The notes under the pieces are model-generated. The model made no database searches, had not been told where the DNA came from, and saw only the letters and a program-made list of their open reading frames with translations. DNA of 12,753 nt, taken from Bacillota bacterium. GTDB lineage: Bacteria; Bacillota; Bacilli; Calditerricolales; Calditerricolaceae. Position numbers and translations under genes: made by a program. The stretch lies in assembly GCA_017577925.1 (NCBI GenBank), contig PKQU01000034.1:1-12753 (forward strand). Reading direction: 5' to 3'. This document shows, piece after piece, positions 6,168-12,753 of the stretch. The first letter of the stretch is position 1. Each line of letters opens with the position of its first letter.

Positions 6168-7119
6168 ACGCGCGGTAGGTTGTTGGACGTTGCGCCCGTC
6201 GGGCCTCCAGGGCGCGCCACACGCGGGCTAACAGCATGGTCAGGATCAAGGCCACCGCGAGGCGCAACGCCAGCAGCCCCAACACGTTGATGCCCAAGGG
6301 CACGAAGATGAGCGTGTCCTCCACCACGGCGTGGCAGGCCGACAAAAAGAGGGTCAAGAGGTACAGGTCGCGCTTTGAAAAGCCGGCTTCCCGCGCGCTC
6401 TCGATGATCACGCCGGCGCCAAAGGCAAGCCCGAACAGGAGGCCGGCCAGGAGCGTCAACGACGTGCGCTCCGACAGGCCCAGCAGGCGGGTCAGGGGAG
6501 CCAGGAGGCGGGACAAGCGATCCACCACGCGCAGGTCCTTCAACAGCTCGATCCCCACCATCAGCGGCAGCACGATGAGGGCCATCTGCACCACGCCCCA
6601 GAAGGCCGTCTCGATCCCGTGCCAAGCGATGGCATCCCAGTCGCCGGCGAGGTCGGGAACCGCCGGGGGAACCAGGCCGTATCGCGCCGGCTCCTCACCG
6701 CCCCGCCACAGCAGGTTGAGGAGCGCCGCCGATCCGAAGGCCAGCCCCAGGCGCATCCCCGCCGCGGCCCCCACACGGACGCCGATGCGCCTTGTCACCG
6801 CCGTCTCGACGAGGAGGTTGTGGGAAAAGCTGAGCATGACGGCAAGGAGAAAGACTTCCTTCACCGTCAGGGACATCGACAGCATCGCCCCGATGGCCGC
6901 ATACAGGTTTAACAGGTTGCCCAGGGCCAGCACCACGGCCGCCTCGCCGGGAAGGCCGACGAGCTTCATCAGGGGGGCAAACAGCGCCGTCAGCCCGTCG
7001 ATCACCGGCGTGTAGCGCAACACGGTAACAACGACGGTGACGGGAAAAATCACCTTGCCCAGCGTCCAGGACGTCCGCGCGCCGGCCAACAGCCCGCGGC
7101 GCCATGTCTGTGCGGTCAC
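6166..7119 (-). CDS. yvoD: Nucleoside-recognition (Gate) domain membrane protein, YvoD-like
   Basis: A 317-residue polytopic membrane protein of the Gate/nucleoside-recognition family, related to sporulation proteins SpmA/SpmB; the transported substrate, if any, is unknown. Two halves resemble each other: LFAPLMKLVGLPGEAAVVLA (46-65) with LLAPLTRLLGLSERTSLTLL (205-224), and FLLAVMLSFSHNLLVETAV (90-108) with YLLTLFLSACHAVVEDTLI (253-271). Hydrophobic segments are spread over about 22-36, 60-80, 88-104, 120-138, 170-190, 222-240, 252-268 and 275-298. Two adjacent GTG codons at 7122 and 7119 could start it; 7119 is chosen because it sits seven bases after the ribosome binding site. Position after lgt matches yvoD of B. 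subtilis (311 residues). The gene expected next there, ppaX, is missing; the acyltransferase follows after 12 bases. Confidence 0.87.
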   Translation of the reverse strand: MTAQTWRRGLLAGARTSWTLGKVIFPVTVVVTVLRYTPVIDGLTALFAPLMKLVGLPGEAAVVLALGNLLNLYAAIGAMLSMSLTVKEVFLLAVMLSFSHNLLVETAVTRRIGVRVGAAAGMRLGLAFGSAALLNLLWRGGEEPARYGLVPPAVPDLAGDWDAIAWHGIETAFWGVVQMALIVLPLMVGIELLKDLRVVDRLSRLLAPLTRLLGLSERTSLTLLAGLLFGLAFGAGVIIESAREAGFSKRDLYLLTLFLSACHAVVEDTLIFVPLGINVLGLLALRLAVALILTMLLARVWRALEARRAQRPTTYRA

Positions 7120-7126
7120 CACAGGG

Positions 7127-7135
7127 CCTCCCCCC
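7127..7135 (-). promoter_or_regulatory. Ribosome binding site choosing between two GTG starts
   Basis: GGGGGGAGG is four bases before the GTG at 7122 and seven before the GTG at 7119. The usual spacing favours 7119, but either is possible. Confidence 0.5.
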
Positions 7136-7154
7136 TTGTCGCCATGCGCATCCT

Positions 7155-7970
7155 TCACGCATCTTCGTACCGCTTGGCGGCCCGGCCTGTCCACCGGCGC
7201 ACCACCAAGAGCACAACGGAGCCCGCAATGAGCAGGAGGCTCATCACCTGCGCCGCGCGCAGCGTATCCGTCAGCATCAGGCTGTCCGTACGCAAGCCCT
7301 CGATAAAGAAGCGCCCGATCGAATACCAGATCAGATAGGTCAGGAACACCTCACCGCGGCGCGGATTACGCCGTCGCAGAACAAGGAGCACGCCAAAACC
7401 CAGCAGGTTCCACACCGACTCGTACAAGAAGGTGGGGTGCACATAGGACTGCCACTTCGGGATGTACATCTGTTCAATGATCCAGTCCGGCAGGTGCAAC
7501 CGTTCCAGAAAGGCGCGGCTAACCGGCCCGCCGTGGGCCTCCTGGTTCACGAAATTGCCCCACCGTCCGATGGCCTGGCCGAGAATCAGGCTGGGGGCGA
7601 CAAGGTCGGCCAGCTTCCAGAAAGGGATTCCGCGCCGCCGCGCGAATCCATAGGCCGTCAGCACGGCGGCGATGAGCGCCCCGTGGATGGCCAGGCCCCC
7701 CTTCCACACGGCGATGATCTCACCCGGATGCTGGCTGTAGTAGTCCCAACGGAACAGCACGTAATACGCCCGCGCCCCCAGGATGGCCAGCGGCACGCCA
7801 TACAGCAGCAGATCGAGAAACAGATCGGGATCCAGGCCGAACCGCTTCCCCTCGCGCACGGCCACAGCCAAGCCGACCAGCACCGCCGTCCCGAGAATGA
7901 GGCCGTACCAGTGGACGTCGAAGGGGCCAATGGAAAACGCAATCGGGTCGATGACCGGTGTACGGTCCAA
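7155..7970 (-). CDS. lgt: Phosphatidylglycerol-prolipoprotein diacylglyceryl transferase
   Basis: Lgt transfers diacylglycerol from phosphatidylglycerol to the lipobox cysteine of prolipoproteins in the cytoplasmic membrane, the first step of lipoprotein maturation. The 271-residue protein has FDVHWYGLIL near the N-terminus (17-26), KGGLAIHGALI (90-100) with the conserved H96, the Lgt signature GRWGNFVNQEAHGG (135-148) with R136, HPTFLYES (178-185), and FFIEGLRTDSL (221-231) with R227. Seven membrane segments fit the hydrophobic pattern. The start is TTG at 7970; there is no nearby in-frame ATG or GTG and AAGGAGG lies nine bases upstream. The longer open frame upstream overlaps hprK and is not protein-like. 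hprK-lgt order matches Bacillus. The C-terminus is a short basic tail (RRWTGRAAKRYEDA). Confidence 0.96.
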   Translation of the reverse strand: MDRTPVIDPIAFSIGPFDVHWYGLILGTAVLVGLAVAVREGKRFGLDPDLFLDLLLYGVPLAILGARAYYVLFRWDYYSQHPGEIIAVWKGGLAIHGALIAAVLTAYGFARRRGIPFWKLADLVAPSLILGQAIGRWGNFVNQEAHGGPVSRAFLERLHLPDWIIEQMYIPKWQSYVHPTFLYESVWNLLGFGVLLVLRRRNPRRGEVFLTYLIWYSIGRFFIEGLRTDSLMLTDTLRAAQVMSLLLIAGSVVLLVVRRWTGRAAKRYEDA

Positions 7971-7979
7971 CGCGTCTCG

Positions 7980-7986
7980 CCTCCTT
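7980..7986 (-). promoter_or_regulatory. Ribosome binding site supporting the TTG start of lgt
   Basis: AAGGAGG lies nine bases before TTG at 7970, the only start codon at a reasonable distance ahead of the conserved Lgt N-terminus. Confidence 0.7.
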
Positions 7987-8020
7987 GCCTTCGCCTGGCC
8001 AGGCAGTACCCCCGCTGGCC

Positions 8021-8959
8021 CTACAGCAGGTCCTCGAGGGACGCTTCCTCGATCGTGTCGGTCAGTCGTTTGGAGAAGTGCACCGCGGCGTTGTACCCCA
8101 TCCGCTTCAGCCGGTAGTTCATCGCCGCCACCTCGATGATGACGGCCAGGTTCCGGCCCGGCTTCACAGGGATGGTGATGAGGGGCAGCTCGGTGTCCAT
8201 GATCTTCATCGTCTTCTCGTCGAGGCCGAGCCGCTCGTACTGTTTGGTGGGATCCCACGCCTCCAGCTCAACGACGAGGGAGATGCGCTTGTAGTTCCGG
8301 ACCGCGCCGGCACCGAACAGGGTCATGATGTTGATGATGCCCAGCCCGCGGATCTCCAGCAGGTGACGGATCAGCTCCGGTGCGCTGCCAATCAACTCGT
8401 TCTCCTGCGTCTGGCGGATCTCCACGGCGTCGTCGGCGACAAGCCGGTGGCCGCGCTTCACCAGTTCCAGGGCCGTTTCGCTCTTGCCGATGCCGCTGGC
8501 ACCCACGAGGAGGATGCCGATGCCGTACACGTCGACCAGCACGCCGTGGATCGTCGTCCGCGGGGCGAGGCGGTTTTCCAGGTAATGGGACAGCTTGCTG
8601 GCCAGCTTAGTTGTCGGCAGGGTCGACAGCAGCACGGGGACGCCGGTCTCTTCCGAGGCCTGGATCAGCTCCGGCGGCACTTCCTGCCCCCGGGTGATGC
8701 AGATGCACGGCGTTTTCTCCGTGCACAGGCGGCGAAACCGTTCCAGGCGCGTCGCGGAATCCAGCCGTTCGGCGAAGGTCAATTCCGTCCGGCCCAGAAG
8801 TTGCACCCGGTCGGCCGGGTAGTAGGTGAAGTACCCGGCCATCTCCAGTCCCGGACGACAGATGTCCATCGTCTCGATGGACCGCTTGACGCCCCGCGCG
8901 CCACTCACCACCTTCAGCTGAAAGGTGCTGACCAGATCCTGCACGCGCACCGTTTCCAT
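8021..8959 (-). CDS. hprK: HPr kinase/phosphorylase
   Basis: HprK phosphorylates HPr on Ser46 with ATP or PPi, and removes the phosphate by phosphorolysis, giving PPi; P-Ser-HPr is the CcpA co-repressor in catabolite control. The 312-residue product has the N-terminal domain (1 to about 130), the catalytic-site H139 in TTIHGVL, Walker A GASGIGKS (153-160) followed by ET, VADDAVEIR (174-182) and the HprK signature EIRGLGIINIMTLFGAG (202-218). PVKPGRNLAVIIEVAAMN (264-281) and the C-terminal helix HFSKRLTDTI (294-303) are also typical. Length equals the family norm. The ATG at 8959 follows GGAGGGGAGACC, and the gene starts 21 bases after the uvrA stop, so it is probably cotranscribed with uvrBA. 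B. subtilis has further genes between uvrA and hprK; here they are adjacent. Confidence 0.98.
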   Translation of the reverse strand: METVRVQDLVSTFQLKVVSGARGVKRSIETMDICRPGLEMAGYFTYYPADRVQLLGRTELTFAERLDSATRLERFRRLCTEKTPCICITRGQEVPPELIQASEETGVPVLLSTLPTTKLASKLSHYLENRLAPRTTIHGVLVDVYGIGILLVGASGIGKSETALELVKRGHRLVADDAVEIRQTQENELIGSAPELIRHLLEIRGLGIINIMTLFGAGAVRNYKRISLVVELEAWDPTKQYERLGLDEKTMKIMDTELPLITIPVKPGRNLAVIIEVAAMNYRLKRMGYNAAVHFSKRLTDTIEEASLEDLL

Positions 8960-8980
8960 GGTCTCCCCTCCCCCTCGTCC

Positions 8981-11853
<2,873 letters not shown>

Positions 11854-11857
<4 letters not shown>

Positions 11858-12753
11858 CGCTTCTCTCGCCTCGATTCCGTGGCCAAGTCCGCCTTCAGTT
11901 CCAGCAGCAGGTCGCGGAGCTCGGCGGCCCGCTCGAACTCGAGCCGGCGCGCCGCCTCCTTCATCTCCTTTTCCAGGCGCTGGATCAGCGCCTGTTTCTC
12001 CCGCTTCGTCATGCGCGCATATTCTTTCTCCGGCAGGTAGTCGGCTGTCGCCTCCGCCGCGTGCGTAGCCTGGATGATGTCGCGCACGGCCTTCCGCACC
12101 GTCTGCGGCGTGATGCCATGGGCCTTGTTGTAGGCAATCTGCTTCTTGCGGCGCCGCTCCGTCTCGGCAATGGCCCGCCGCATCGCCTCCGTCATGCGGT
12201 CGGCGTACAGGATGACGTGGCCGTTGGCATTGCGCGCCGCGCGGCCGATGGTCTGGATGAGAGCCGTTTCCGAGCGCAGGAAGCCCTCCTTGTCGGCATC
12301 AAGGATGATGACAAGGGACACCTCGGGGATGTCCAGCCCCTCGCGCAGGAGGTTGATGCCCACCAACACGTCGAAGACGCCGAGGCGCAGGTCGCGGATA
12401 AGCTGCATCCGCTCGATGGTCTTGATCTCCGAATGCATGTACTTGACCTTAATGCCCACCTCGCGCAGGTAGTCGGTCAGGTCCTCGGCCATCTTCTTCG
12501 TCAGCGTGGTGATGAGCACCCGTTCATTCTTCGCCACCCGCTGGCGAATCTCCCCGATCAGGTCGTCGATCTGCCCCTTCGTCGGCCGCACGTCGATGGT
12601 CGGGTCGACCAGGCCCGTCGGGCGGATCACCTGTTCCACCACATACGGCGCCTTCTCCAGCTCGTAGGGCCCCGGCGTGGCCGACACGTAGATGATCTGG
12701 TTGACCTTCTGCTCGAACTCCTCAAATTTGAGCGGGCGGTTGTCGGCCGCCGA
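11854..12753 (-). CDS. uvrB: Excinuclease ABC subunit B, 5' end cut by window edge
   Basis: UvrB is the helicase-like subunit that verifies damage and positions UvrC. The 299 visible residues are the C-terminal 45 percent of a protein usually near 660 residues. They begin in the last part of the beta-hairpin/first motor region (SAADNRPLKFEEFEQKVNQ) and show YVSATPGPYELE (22-33), RPTGLVDP, VLITTLTKKMAEDLTDYL, LVGINLLREGLDIPEVSLV (helicase motif V) and QTIGRAARN (motif VI). The C-terminal UVR domain, ending ELRDLLLELKAD, is the UvrA/UvrC contact region. The frame stays open to the window edge, so no start codon is visible; the SOS operator expected upstream of uvrB is outside. The gene overlaps uvrA by four bases. 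Confidence 0.98.

Noticed and set aside
3868..6231. Plus-strand open frame of 787 codons opposite DUF418, DUF441 and the acyltransferase
   Set aside because: It spans three well-supported minus-strand genes and looks like a low-complexity Pro/Arg/His shadow; no domain is visible.
7993..8004. Perfect 12-base palindrome GCCTGGCCAGGC between hprK and lgt
   Set aside because: Short, GC-rich, single copy and without a T run; in such a sequence it can arise by chance, and neither a terminator nor an operator can be argued.

Overview
The window reads as a compact stretch of housekeeping chromosome from a GC-rich, low-intergenic Firmicute of the Bacillales type. The grounds are: every supported gene is on the minus strand; third codon positions are strongly G/C; Shine-Dalgarno sequences of the AAAGGAGG type precede most genes; and the order uvrB-uvrA-hprK-lgt-(yvoD-like)-(yvoF-like)-hisZ-hisG-hisD-hisB resembles the Bacillus subtilis hprK-lgt-yvoD-ppaX-yvoF-hisZGDB neighbourhood. 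HPr kinase and the short HisG plus HisZ pair fit this. The base composition suggests one of the GC-rich, often thermophilic Bacillales, but genus cannot be fixed from this sequence.

Transcription runs right to left. Region 1 (12753-8981) is nucleotide excision repair: the C-terminal part of uvrB, cut by the window edge, and a complete uvrA that overlaps it by four bases. Region 2 (8959-5650) is hprK (carbon-control kinase/phosphorylase), lgt (lipoprotein lipidation), a membrane protein of the nucleoside-recognition/Gate family and a hexapeptide acyltransferase. Region 3 (5630-3880) holds two membrane proteins, DUF441 and DUF418/YeiB, that do not belong to the Bacillus version of the locus; the PPi hydrolase gene ppaX, expected between the yvoD-like and yvoF-like genes, is absent there. 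Region 4 (3879-3603) is the only sizeable intergenic stretch. It has a GC-rich hairpin, a possible small broken gene, a candidate promoter and a short upstream ORF. Region 5 (3602-1) is the histidine operon hisZ-hisG-hisD-hisB, each junction an ATGA overlap, with hisB cut by the left edge.

HisG-S and HisZ together make the first enzyme of histidine synthesis, HisD the last (two oxidations of histidinol), and HisB a middle dehydration. HprK makes or removes P-Ser-HPr, releasing PPi in the reverse reaction. The tight spacing suggests one transcript from uvrB through the DUF418 gene, with the his genes probably having their own start of transcription in region 4.

I found no mobile element, CRISPR array, tRNA, rRNA or evident undescribed multi-gene system. 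The least explained items are the 3707-3822 coding-like segment and the DUF441/DUF418 pair standing in a locus that lacks ppaX.
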